Positions 1-8,466 of a DNA stretch of 64,000 nucleotides are shown here, piece by piece. A model generated the notes under the pieces. It was not told where the DNA came from, made no database searches, and worked only from the letters and a program-made list of their open reading frames with translations. This DNA is from Rhodospirillales bacterium (lineage in GTDB: Bacteria > Pseudomonadota > Alphaproteobacteria > Kiloniellales > JACOMY01). The first letter of the stretch is position 1, and every line of letters starts with the position of its first letter. The translations under genes and the position numbers were made by a program. The stretch is from the NCBI GenBank assembly GCA_014324045.1, contig JACOMY010000005.1:1-64000 (forward strand). The letters run 5' to 3'.

Positions 1-139
1 CCAAGGGCCGCCGCGCCCACCAGAGATGCAGCGTCGAGGGATGCCCATGCCGGATCGACTTCTCCCGCACCGAGGCAGCATTGATCGCCTCCAGCGGCAA
101 GGCAACCTCGATCAGTTTTTTCTTAGGGGGCGGGGGCAT
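1..139 (-). CDS. DUF1156-type DNA methylase, N-terminal fragment (runs off left edge)
   Basis: This gene is absent from the ORF track because it is cut by the window edge. The minus strand reads ATG at 139 and stays open to base 1, encoding 46 residues that include [17 protein letters not shown] and [20 protein letters not shown]. That opening is, as I recall it, the hallmark of DUF1156 proteins, large adenine-methylase-like enzymes found in anti-phage loci with a helicase and a DUF499 ATPase. The start lies 12 nt after the stop of the 152-aa gene, so it is probably the last visible gene of one operon with the AAA ATPase and helicase. The catalytic methylase motifs lie outside the window, so activity is inferred from the family only. 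Confidence 0.8.
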   Translation of the reverse strand, partial: MPPPPKKKLIEVALPLEAINAASVREKSIRHGHPSTLHLWWARRPL

Positions 140-151
140 AAGATGGGGTTG

Positions 152-610
152 TTAGGGGATTCTAGATCCTGGAGCGGTTAGCCATATTATGAGTTCGGCT
201 TGCCCGCGGAATGTCACTCTTTTGTCCTTTTTCTTTATCTCTTTAATCGCGTATCTGTTGAGTTTACCGAGATAGAGGGGCAATAGCCGGGGCTTGTGCC
301 GGTCCGAAAGTTTGCCGGCCGCCCAATTCGCGCCCGCCTGAAGCTGGGCTACGATTTTATCCGCACTCTTGTCCTTTCCTTTGCTTATCTCGACAGAGGC
401 CAGGCGGCCGCGGCCGCCGCCCTTATCGCCGACAAAGAGAAAATCCGGGCGCCGGTCATTTTCCCCCAGAGGCGATCCCGGCAAATCGAAGTCGAGGGCG
501 AGCCAAGGCTGCGGTTCGCAGCGGACATCGATCGAATAGCCGTCTCTCCTTATGTTTTGCGTGTGACAGCGGGGGTCTGTTTTATCTTTGACTTCCGATA
601 CTAGGCTCAT
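152..610 (-). CDS. Unknown 152-aa protein of the DUF1156/helicase cassette
   Basis: I do not recognise the family. The start ATG overlaps the stop of the AAA ATPase gene as ATGA, so the two are translationally coupled. The protein is soluble, with no signal peptide or membrane segment. The middle reads RPDFLFVGD, a glycine-rich stretch, then ASVEISKGKDKSADKIV and a predicted amphipathic helix. An aspartate strand followed by an acidic/lysine strand faintly resembles a PD-(D/E)XK nuclease core, but the usual ExK is not met (E-I-S-K-G-K), so this is speculation. The close pairing with an OLD-like ATPase suggests a partner or effector subunit. Confidence 0.7.
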   Translation of the reverse strand: MSLVSEVKDKTDPRCHTQNIRRDGYSIDVRCEPQPWLALDFDLPGSPLGENDRRPDFLFVGDKGGGRGRLASVEISKGKDKSADKIVAQLQAGANWAAGKLSDRHKPRLLPLYLGKLNRYAIKEIKKKDKRVTFRGQAELIIWLTAPGSRIP

Positions 611-2061
611 TCCGCCCCCCCGACAATAGCGGCCCAGCGGTTGTGCAGAGCCGCGGCCACAGCGTCATAGCCGCTTTCGAAGCCGCCTTGGTCTTCGTCG
701 AAGGGGATTTCCTCGACTTCGGAGCCGCCGCCTTTTCCCGCTTTAAACTGCCAGAGGCCGACAGCGCTTGCGGGCAAGCCTTCTTCTTCACCCTTTTTCG
801 CTTTGCCCTTTTCTTTCGTGCCGACAAGGTTGGAAAGCGCCTCCAGAACCCACTCGCTGTGGGTGGTCAGGATGACGCGCACCCCGTCCCGTACCCATTG
901 CGCCGCCTGCTCGACGATCTCGACCTGCCGGGCCGGGTGCAGATGCGCTTCCGGCTCCTCAAGGATCAGCACATCGCCCGGACGTACGAAATGGCGCAGA
1001 TAAAGCACCACCGGCGAGAGTTCCGTCACCATGGAGGAGGCATGCATCAGGTCAAGCGGACGCTCCCAATCCTGCGGCTGCCAGACAATGCTGGGATAGT
1101 TGACATCCCTGCCGCTGATGCTGACCTGGCCGCCCAGAACCTCTTCCAGGCCGTCGGCGTGCGGGAAGCGGGAAGTGCTGCTGGGCATATAATAGCGGGC
1201 GCGCCAGCGGTTTTCGGGATCGCCGGCAAGATCGACAAGGTTCTCCAGGAAATCGGCCAAAACGCCGGAAAGCGTTGCGATTCGGGATTGCGGGGCCAGC
1301 CCGGCCCGGGCCGCATTCCGGACCAGGGCGCTGACGACGACCCGATGCGCATGCATGATGCCGCCACGATCCGCCGGCATGTACCAAGCGGTCCGGGGGG
1401 TATCGCGGTAGAGTGAATCCAGCAGCAGCTTGTTGTAGAAGTTGTCATAGAGGAAGCTCTTGCGAAGTTCGTCTTGCCGACTACCAAATCCCGAGTCTTT
1501 CATAAGACTTTTCAGATAAAACAACTCTTCGTCTTGGTTGCCGAGCGTCCAAGACTCCGGCAGGCGCAGGGAACAATCCCACTTCTGGACCGCTTTCAGG
1601 TCGTACCTCCATCCTTCCGGCTTTCTTTCGGATGGCGGGTATTGCATCGTTATGCTCATTTCGCCGGGGCGGGCGCTTTCGCTGACGAGGTGCTCGGGTT
1701 CAGATAGGCCGAAGCAGCGCTCGATTTCTGTTCCCCGTGCCGCCAGAATCGGTTCCAATGCCGGCCGGATCGTTGCTATCTCGGAGCCAGATAAACGAAG
1801 GGCCTCCTCCTGCTGCAAACGCTTCCAGAAAGAAGCGTGGAGTTCCGGAAAATTTTCCTGAGACCGGGGAGACCGAAACCGCCAATCGCGGTAGCCCATC
1901 CGGTCATTCAACAGGGCATAGATCAGGGTAGCGCACCAGGATTTCCCGGTATTGCTGGGCCCGGTAAAGACGGTCAGCGGCCGCAGATCCAGGCTGCATT
2001 GGCCGATCGGGCCGAAATTTTTGACGGTAAGGGTGGCGTATGCCTTGGCTGATTCGGTCAT
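607..2061 (-). CDS. OLD-like AAA (ABC-type) ATPase of the defence cassette
   Basis: A 484-aa ATPase with an ABC/SMC-like nucleotide-binding fold. Walker A is GPSNTGKS at about residues 34-41, Walker B is VLILEEPEAHLHP at about 364-376, and the switch histidine lies in LTTHSEW near residue 400. The EEPEAHLHP signature is typical of the AAA_15/AAA_21 ATPases found in OLD nucleases and other phage-defence proteins. No TOPRIM domain is visible, so any nuclease must be a separate subunit; the overlapping 152-aa gene is the obvious candidate. The ORF track extends to 2136, inside the helicase gene; I chose ATG at 2061, 10 nt after the helicase stop, because the first residues matching the family (ATLTVKNFGPI) begin right after it. 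Confidence 0.82.
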   Translation of the reverse strand: MTESAKAYATLTVKNFGPIGQCSLDLRPLTVFTGPSNTGKSWCATLIYALLNDRMGYRDWRFRSPRSQENFPELHASFWKRLQQEEALRLSGSEIATIRPALEPILAARGTEIERCFGLSEPEHLVSESARPGEMSITMQYPPSERKPEGWRYDLKAVQKWDCSLRLPESWTLGNQDEELFYLKSLMKDSGFGSRQDELRKSFLYDNFYNKLLLDSLYRDTPRTAWYMPADRGGIMHAHRVVVSALVRNAARAGLAPQSRIATLSGVLADFLENLVDLAGDPENRWRARYYMPSSTSRFPHADGLEEVLGGQVSISGRDVNYPSIVWQPQDWERPLDLMHASSMVTELSPVVLYLRHFVRPGDVLILEEPEAHLHPARQVEIVEQAAQWVRDGVRVILTTHSEWVLEALSNLVGTKEKGKAKKGEEEGLPASAVGLWQFKAGKGGGSEVEEIPFDEDQGGFESGYDAVAAALHNRWAAIVGGAE

Positions 2062-2071
2062 TGGTGTTCTG

Positions 2072-5000
2072 TCATTGGCAATCCTCCGCCCGCTCAAGTA
2101 AGCGATTGAGGTCGAATTGTATAGCGTTTTGCTCAAAGGGCGGCTCGCGCGTGTCCAAGGCGCCGCGGATATAGCGGGGCTCCTGCACGTAGCCCTGTTC
2201 GACCCGGACGATGGCGAGAATAAACTTCTCCGGTTCGTGCAGCGAGGTGATGACCTCCTGCCGGGTGATCGTCACCGTGCCGGCGCCGGCGTGCCGGCCC
2301 TTCACCTCGATGAAGCGCATGCGGCCGGTCTGCGGATCGTAGGAGGCGATGTCGTAACCCACCTTCCGGGCCGATAGATCCTCCGGCCGGTTGCCGAGGG
2401 CGCGTTCGGCGGCCATGACTGCCTCCATGGCGGCCAGTTCGATCTCGCGGCGGGCCAGGGGATCCTCCGATAGTCCCGGTCCGGTCATGGCTGGGGCGCC
2501 GGGCATGCGCGGGCGCAGCAGGCCGATAGGCACGACGAGCATGCCGCCACGGACGCGCGGCGGCAGGGCCGAGATGCAACGCTCCCGCTCGATCGACGCC
2601 AGGCGGCGGCGCAGGCGTTGGGCCAGCTCCTCGGCCCGGCGCTCCGCATTCTGCCAGCTGAGCCGGGTTTGCCTGCCGGCCTTCTCCTGCTCCTTGAGTT
2701 CGAAGGCGCGCGCGTCCCAATGGTTGATCTCTTGCCGGAGGCGGGCCTTTACCTCCCGTTCGACCTTGTCGATCTCCCGCAGGCGGCGGGCGCGGACCTC
2801 GGCTAGGTGCGCTTGCGCGAGCTCGGCCGTGGCGAAGCGGAGGACCTGGGTCTCAAGATCGCCGCCGAGCCAGCCGGCGTTCAAGAGGTCCTCGACGGCC
2901 TCGATCTCCGCAGAACTTGCCGGGCGCAGGTTGAGATGGGGCGCAATGCCGGCATCGGTCACCTGGCCGGCCGCGTCGATCGCGGCAAACTGCAGCTTCT
3001 GCGAGATGACGCTGGTCTTGCCGGAAGCGGCCGGACGGCCGTCCTGCACGCTGTGTTCGAGCAAGAAGAGGGCGGAGACGCCGCTGCCGCCGCCGGCGTC
3101 GCCGGTGTCGTCGATCAGGACGGCGCCCTGCTTCATCAGATGGCCGTGCCGTTCGCGCAGCAAGCCGATGACGGCGTCGAGCAGCGGATGCCCGGGATAG
3201 ACGAAGGCCGCGACCGGTTGCCGGCCGATCTTGCTCTTCTCGAAGCAGATGCGCTCATACCTCTTCCGGAGCGGCGGGCCCGAGCCGGTCCGGCGGTCGT
3301 GCTCCCGCAGCATGAAGGGCACGCGGGTAATCTCCCACCGCCCTTCTTCCCGGCGCTCGATCCGGCCGCCGAGGCGCTGGAAAGCCTCGACGAAGAAGCT
3401 CTGGATATGATGGGGCTGGAGACGCTGGGCCTCGGCCCGCTCCATTTCCTGCCGCAACTCCCGAACCCTTGCTTCGGGCATGCTATCGCCGGTCAACTGC
3501 CGCTTCTCCAGCAGGCGAAGCAGATGCTTGCGGTCGACGGCACCGTCCAGCGTCCGGAAGAGGCGCGCCTTCACCTCCTCCTGCTCACCGTAGCGGATTG
3601 CCTCGAAGAGCAGATCCTTTAGCGGCCGTTCGTCGAAGAGTTCTCCCAAGACGTCGTAGACGCGCCCGCCGAGCGCCTGGCGGGCGGCCTCAAGCTTTTG
3701 CAGAAGCCGGGCGTAGACTTCACCCTCGCGGGTATCCTTGGCCACGAGGTTCCATAGATGGCAGACCTCGGTCTGGCCGATCCGGTGGATGCGGCCGAAG
3801 CGCTGTTCGATCCTGTTCGGATTCCAGGGCAGGTCGTAGTTCACCATCAAATGCCCGCGCTGAAGGTTTACGCCTTCGCCGGCGGCATCGTTGGCGATCA
3901 GCACAAGCAGGTCGCGGTCCTGCATGAAGCGTTCGATGACTCTGCGGCGGTGTTCCCGGGACAGGCCACCGTGGATCGTGTCCACCGCGCCGGGCCGGCC
4001 AATCCGGGCGGCGACCTTTTTGTGTAGATACTCAAGGGTGTCTTTCGCCTCCGTAAAGACGATCAACTTGCGCCGGTGGCCGTCCGGATCGCGCATCGGA
4101 TCGCCGTCGAGGATCTTGTCGAACTGCTGCCACTTGGCGTCCTTGCCCGAGCGCAGGACGGCGAGGGCCATCGCTTCGAGCCGCTTGAGGGTTTGAACTT
4201 CCAGTGCCAGCTGTTGCAGGGTTTTGGCCGAGGTTGCGGCGGCGGAAATCTCTTCCTCAAGATCGTCCACCTCGTCCTGGCCGTATTCGTCGAGGTTTCC
4301 CAGTATTTCGTCGAGGTTCCACAGTTTCTCGCTGCCGGTTCTGGCGCTTCCGAAAGCCGGGGCTATGCCCCTTGCGGCAAGTCTGCCCTCGGAAAGCTGG
4401 TTCTCCAGACGCGCGCGGCGGCGCTGCAACGACCGGTGGATGGCCGCAGGGCTGGATGCGAGACGGCGCTGCAGGATCTGTAAGGCAAAGCCCACGTTGT
4501 TACGTTTCTTCGCGTCGTCGGCGGCGAAGCGCTGCACGCGGTTCATTTCCTCGCGCACGTAGCCGGTGACGGCCGTGTAAAGTTCCGCCTCCTGCGGGGA
4601 GAGCTCGTATTGTGCGGTATAGGCGCGGCGCTCGGGAAAAAGCGGGCGGCCGTCGAAGCGGAGAAGCGCCTCCTTGGTCAGCCGGCGCATCATGTCCCCG
4701 GCATCGGCAAGGTGCGCGCTGTCGCGGAAGCGCCCCTCGAAGCGGTCCCCGTCCAGCAGCGCCATGAACAGCTGGAAGTCCTTCTCCTTGCCGTTGTGCG
4801 GGGTTGCCGACATCAGCAGGAAATGCCGGCAAACCCGGCTCAATTGCCGGCCGAGCCGGTAACGCTTGGTTTCCTTGACCTCGTTGCCGAAACAGGTGGC
4901 CGACATGCGGTGGGCTTCGTCGGCGACGATCAGGTCCCACTCGGCGGATGAAGTCAGCTTTTCCTGCAACTCGTCGTTACGCGCCAGAACGTCCAGGCGC

Positions 5001-5608
5001 GCGATGAGACGGTCGTTGTCGTCGAAGGGATTGCCGGACCGCGAGCCTTGGATCCTGTCCCGGGTCAGAATGGCGAATTCCAAACCGAACTTCTCGCCGA
5101 GTTCGTCCTGCCATTGTTCGACGAGACTGCCGGGCGCCACTACGAGGCAGCGCTCAAGATCGCTGCGGACCATTAACTCCTTGATCAGAAGGCCGGCCAT
5201 GATCGTCTTCCCGGCACCGGGATCGTCCGCTAGGAGGAAGCGGAGCGGCTGGCGCGGGAGCATCTCGCCATAGACCGCCGAAATCTGATGCGGCAGAGGA
5301 TCGACAAGACTGGTGTGGATCGCGAGATAGGGATCGAAGAAATGCGCCAAGCGGATGCGCTCCGCCTCAGTCGCCAGCCGCAGCAAAGCCCCGTCGGCAT
5401 CGAAAGACCAGCGCCGCCCGGCGTGCCGAAGGCTGAGGCCGTCTTCTTCGTCTCTATATAAAATGCGTTCGGCGATCTCACCCTGTTCGGTGCGGTAGAC
5501 GACGTTGACAGCTTGATCGCCGATCCAGTCGGCATTGACGATCGTGACCGTTTGGCCGGGTACGATCCCCGAAATTGCTGCGCCGTTCTTCAGCTCCTCC
5601 AGTATCAA
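2072..5608 (-). CDS. SNF2/DEAD-type helicase with C-terminal DUF3883-like domain
   Basis: A 1178-aa superfamily 2 translocase. Motif I is DDPGAGKT at about 129-136, motif II is VADEAH near 228-233, motif III-like LLMSATPHNG follows, and motifs V-VI read GEGVNLQRG and RFGRIHRIGQ in the second RecA domain. A long helical section follows, then a C-terminal domain with KVGYDIASYDP and RMRFIEVKGR, the pattern of DUF3883, which resembles nuclease-fold domains (acidic residue then E-V-K). The start is TTG at 5608, preceded by GGAGG at good spacing; no ATG is available nearby. It is the first gene of the cassette. SNF2-like helicases beside methylases occur in DISARM class 1 (DrmD) and in DUF1156 systems; which system this is cannot be settled here. 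Confidence 0.85.
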   Translation of the reverse strand: MILEELKNGAAISGIVPGQTVTIVNADWIGDQAVNVVYRTEQGEIAERILYRDEEDGLSLRHAGRRWSFDADGALLRLATEAERIRLAHFFDPYLAIHTSLVDPLPHQISAVYGEMLPRQPLRFLLADDPGAGKTIMAGLLIKELMVRSDLERCLVVAPGSLVEQWQDELGEKFGLEFAILTRDRIQGSRSGNPFDDNDRLIARLDVLARNDELQEKLTSSAEWDLIVADEAHRMSATCFGNEVKETKRYRLGRQLSRVCRHFLLMSATPHNGKEKDFQLFMALLDGDRFEGRFRDSAHLADAGDMMRRLTKEALLRFDGRPLFPERRAYTAQYELSPQEAELYTAVTGYVREEMNRVQRFAADDAKKRNNVGFALQILQRRLASSPAAIHRSLQRRRARLENQLSEGRLAARGIAPAFGSARTGSEKLWNLDEILGNLDEYGQDEVDDLEEEISAAATSAKTLQQLALEVQTLKRLEAMALAVLRSGKDAKWQQFDKILDGDPMRDPDGHRRKLIVFTEAKDTLEYLHKKVAARIGRPGAVDTIHGGLSREHRRRVIERFMQDRDLLVLIANDAAGEGVNLQRGHLMVNYDLPWNPNRIEQRFGRIHRIGQTEVCHLWNLVAKDTREGEVYARLLQKLEAARQALGGRVYDVLGELFDERPLKDLLFEAIRYGEQEEVKARLFRTLDGAVDRKHLLRLLEKRQLTGDSMPEARVRELRQEMERAEAQRLQPHHIQSFFVEAFQRLGGRIERREEGRWEITRVPFMLREHDRRTGSGPPLRKRYERICFEKSKIGRQPVAAFVYPGHPLLDAVIGLLRERHGHLMKQGAVLIDDTGDAGGGSGVSALFLLEHSVQDGRPAASGKTSVISQKLQFAAIDAAGQVTDAGIAPHLNLRPASSAEIEAVEDLLNAGWLGGDLETQVLRFATAELAQAHLAEVRARRLREIDKVEREVKARLRQEINHWDARAFELKEQEKAGRQTRLSWQNAERRAEELAQRLRRRLASIERERCISALPPRVRGGMLVVPIGLLRPRMPGAPAMTGPGLSEDPLARREIELAAMEAVMAAERALGNRPEDLSARKVGYDIASYDPQTGRMRFIEVKGRHAGAGTVTITRQEVITSLHEPEKFILAIVRVEQGYVQEPRYIRGALDTREPPFEQNAIQFDLNRLLERAEDCQ

Positions 5609-5790
5609 GGATCAATCCTCCGGTTGCGCCCAAGGATCGATGACCTCGACCCATCAGCCGTGCAATCAAGTGTTTTGCGGCTCGGGCTTGAGCTTGGGGC
5701 GGGGTTTGCGCTTGTGCGCCCGGCCGTCTTACCGTTGTTGTCTTCTGGGCGCTGGGGTCCGGTCCGCCGGGCGTGCCTCACAGCGGGCCG

Positions 5791-7416
5791 CTATAAACTG
5801 CGTTCCTCACGCTCTCTGAGGCGCGCCAGTGCCTGCGGTGTGTCGATGTCCAGCAGGACGGCGTCGTCGTCGAGCGGGACCTCGGCGACCTGGTCCGCAT
5901 ACTCCCGCAGCAGATCGCGGGCGCCGCGATCGCCTTCTACGGTCTGGACTTCGGCGAAGAATTGGCTGCCGAAAAGCACCGGATTGCCGCGCCGGCCCCG
6001 GTGGACCGGCAGGCAGATTGCCCGGCCCTCCAGCGGGTTGAAACTGGCGATCAGGCGGTCGATGACCTCGGGCACAATGCGGGGCATGTCCCCCAGCAGG
6101 ACGACGGCGGCATCGATCCCCTCGGGCAAGGCGGCCAGGCCGCGCTTGAGAGAGGTGGAGAGGCCGGCGGTGTAATTGCGGTTGTGGACAGTGAGCAAAT
6201 CCAGGCCCTCCAGCGCTTCCTCGATGGCATCGCGCCGATGGCCGGTCACCAGGATTACCGGCGCGGCCTGTGAGGCCAAGGCGGCCTCGGCGGCATAGCG
6301 GACCAGCGGTTTGCCGGTGACCTCCTGTATCAGCTTGTTGCTGCCCATGCGCTTGGCTTGGCCGGCGGCCAGCAGTAGGGCTGCAACGCGTGGGGCGCGC
6401 CAGTTGCCCGGCGGCTCGACGGCGGCGGAGCGGGGCAGGGGACGCTGGGCCGTGTCTTTCAGCAGCCCGCCGACGCCCATGGCCTGTAGATCGGCCGGTC
6501 CCACCGGGACGCCGGCGACCAGGCGCTCCAGCACCCAGTCGAAGCCATTGAGCTTGGGCGAACGGGCACAGCCGGGCAGGCCCACGAGTGGACGCCCTTT
6601 GCGTTCGGCCAAGAGGATCAGGTTGCCAGGGTCGACCGGCATGCCGAAATGGCGGACCCGGCCGCCGGCCCGCTCAATCGCGGTGGGGACCACGTCGCGG
6701 CGGTCGACGATGGCGGAGGCGCCCGAAATCAGGATCACGTCGCTGTCGTTCAGCGTCTCGATGGCAGCGCTTACGGTTTCGGCAAGGTGCGGGCAGCGCA
6801 CCTCGGCGACCGGCGGGCAGTCGAGTGCGGCCAGGCGGCGGTCGGTGACCTCGCGGGTCTTGTCGAGGATGCTCTCCTTGAGGCCGGGCAGGGTGGTCTG
6901 CACCAGGCCGACACGCTTCGCCCGAAGGGGTGCCATCGCAATCGGCGCGCCCCCGGCAGCGATCTTCAGAGCCCTGTCCAGTACCTGATGCGCCAGGGCG
7001 AAGGGAATGATCTTGACGGTCGCCGCCATCTGGCGCGGCTCGGCCAGTTCGAATGCGCCCAGGGTTGCGACCGTCAGTGCTTCGTCCAGACCGTTCAGCC
7101 GGTCGATGCGGCTGCGGTCCAGGCAAAGCAAACCGCGCTCGGCGACGATCAGGTTGCAGCGGCCGGTGAAGGCCGCGGTGGCGGTGAGGCCGGAACCGGC
7201 GAGCGCATCGGCAATGCGGGCGGCGGCCTCGTCCTCGTGTACGTCGCCAGGGCCGAGGCGGGCGACAGTCACCTCCGAAAGGCCGGCCGCCGCCAGCGCC
7301 TCGATGTCGGCGGCGGTAAGCTTGCGGCCCTTCTTGAAGCGGCCGCCGGGTAGGGTGACGGCGTGCGCCAGATAGCTGCCCTCGGCCTGGGCGACTGGCA
7401 GCGGGCCGAAGTCCAT
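5791..7416 (-). CDS. Molybdopterin-binding / MobA-like nucleotidyltransferase fusion
   Basis: A 541-aa two-domain protein. Residues 1 to about 320 match the MoCF/MoeA molybdopterin-binding fold, with DVILISGASAIVDRRD. The C-terminal 200 residues are a MobA/MocA-type NTP transferase with LLLAAGQAKRMGSNKL and VVLLGDMPRI. Proteins of this type make the dinucleotide form of the molybdenum cofactor (MCD) used by xanthine dehydrogenase and CO dehydrogenase family enzymes. It is the last gene of the cox cluster, 5 nt after the XdhC C-terminal-domain gene, which fits cofactor supply to CoxL. The ATG at 7416 is the only sensible start. Confidence 0.85.
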   Translation of the reverse strand: MDFGPLPVAQAEGSYLAHAVTLPGGRFKKGRKLTAADIEALAAAGLSEVTVARLGPGDVHEDEAAARIADALAGSGLTATAAFTGRCNLIVAERGLLCLDRSRIDRLNGLDEALTVATLGAFELAEPRQMAATVKIIPFALAHQVLDRALKIAAGGAPIAMAPLRAKRVGLVQTTLPGLKESILDKTREVTDRRLAALDCPPVAEVRCPHLAETVSAAIETLNDSDVILISGASAIVDRRDVVPTAIERAGGRVRHFGMPVDPGNLILLAERKGRPLVGLPGCARSPKLNGFDWVLERLVAGVPVGPADLQAMGVGGLLKDTAQRPLPRSAAVEPPGNWRAPRVAALLLAAGQAKRMGSNKLIQEVTGKPLVRYAAEAALASQAAPVILVTGHRRDAIEEALEGLDLLTVHNRNYTAGLSTSLKRGLAALPEGIDAAVVLLGDMPRIVPEVIDRLIASFNPLEGRAICLPVHRGRRGNPVLFGSQFFAEVQTVEGDRGARDLLREYADQVAEVPLDDDAVLLDIDTPQALARLREREERSL

Positions 7417-7421
7417 GGCGC

Positions 7422-8135
7422 TTAGGCCGCTTTCACCAGGGGCGGGGCACCGTGCCGGACCTGAGTCATCTTGGCCAGGATCGATAGCGCGATCTCGGCC
7501 GGCGACTTGGCACCGATGGCTAGCCCGATGGGGCCGTCGATGCGGCCGAAGCTCTGGGAATCGACGCCACTTTCCTGCAAACGGATCTGCCGCTTGCCAT
7601 GGGTGCGGGTGGAGCCTAGCGCACCGATGTAGAAGGCGTTGCTGGCCAGCGCCCGCACCAGGGCCGGATCGTCCAGCTTGGGATCGTGGGTCAGGGCCAC
7701 CACGGCGGTGCGGTGATCCGGGGCCAGCACGTCCAAGGCCTCGTCCGGCCAGGCGTGGGTCAGGGTGACGCCGGGAAAGCGGGCGGCATTGGCCCAGGAC
7801 CGGCGTGGATCGACGACCGCTACTTCATAGCCCATCACGCGGGCCATGGGGATCAGCGCCTGAGCGATATGGACGGCGCCGACGACGATCAGGCGCAGCG
7901 GCGGATTGAAAACCTGGATGAAGAGGCCGCTGTTGTCGTCGAGGCCGCTGCGGTCTGCTGCGATCGCCGCCTCCACCGCCGGGATCAGCGCGCCGGGCAC
8001 CTCCAAGTCGCCGGTCAGGCTGCGGCCTTCCCGGTCGAGAAGGGCCTGGCTGCCGTTGCCGATGTCGGTGACCAAGGCAACCGGCTGCTGATTGGCCTTG
8101 GCGCGGGTGAGGGCGTCTAGGGTCCGGCGTTGCAT
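7422..8135 (-). CDS. XdhC-family protein, Rossmann (C-terminal) domain
   Basis: A 237-aa protein matching the XdhC C-terminal NAD-like Rossmann domain: LRLIVVGAVHIAQAL near residue 80, VVDPRRSWANAARFPG, and the closing FYIGALGSTRTHGKR and GLAIGAKSPAEIALSI. XdhC proteins bind the molybdenum cofactor, protect it and promote its sulfuration and insertion. The partner N-terminal XdhC domain is encoded by the gene just upstream, 4 nt away, so XdhC is split in two here, like CoxF/CoxI-type proteins of cox operons. Confidence 0.87.
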   Translation of the reverse strand: MQRRTLDALTRAKANQQPVALVTDIGNGSQALLDREGRSLTGDLEVPGALIPAVEAAIAADRSGLDDNSGLFIQVFNPPLRLIVVGAVHIAQALIPMARVMGYEVAVVDPRRSWANAARFPGVTLTHAWPDEALDVLAPDHRTAVVALTHDPKLDDPALVRALASNAFYIGALGSTRTHGKRQIRLQESGVDSQSFGRIDGPIGLAIGAKSPAEIALSILAKMTQVRHGAPPLVKAA

Positions 8136-8139
8136 GGGC

Positions 8140-8466
8140 TCACTCCACCGCTTCGACGAAGACCTTGACCTCGCCGCCGCAGGCTAGGCCCACGGTCCAG
8201 GCCGCCTCGTCGGTGACGCCGTAGGTCAGAAGCTTGGGGGCGCCGCCGCCCATGACGGCGCGGGCCTCCATCGCCACGGCACCCTCGATGCAGCCACCGG
8301 AGACGGAGCCCTCCAGGTTGCCGGCGGAATCCATCAGCAGCTGGCTACCGACCGGCCGGGGCGACGAGCCCCAGGTCGCGACCACAGTGGCCAGCGCCAC
8401 CTCGCGGCCTTCGTCGCGCCAGGCCTTGGCCAGATCCAGCAGGTCCCGATTTCCGCTCTCGCTCAT
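8140..8466 (-). CDS. XdhC-family protein, N-terminal (XdhC_CoxI) domain
   Basis: A 108-aa protein with the XdhC_CoxI pattern TVVATWGSSPRPVGSQLL followed by GSVSGGCIEGAV and VGLACGGEVKVFVE. It is the usual first domain of XdhC standing alone. The ORF track starts much further upstream; I chose ATG at 8466 because AAGGAGG lies just before it and the conserved domain begins soon after. The start overlaps the end of coxE by 4 nt. The cysteines in SGGCIEG and LACGGE are the conserved ones of the domain. Confidence 0.85.
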   Translation of the reverse strand: MSESGNRDLLDLAKAWRDEGREVALATVVATWGSSPRPVGSQLLMDSAGNLEGSVSGGCIEGAVAMEARAVMGGGAPKLLTYGVTDEAAWTVGLACGGEVKVFVEAVE

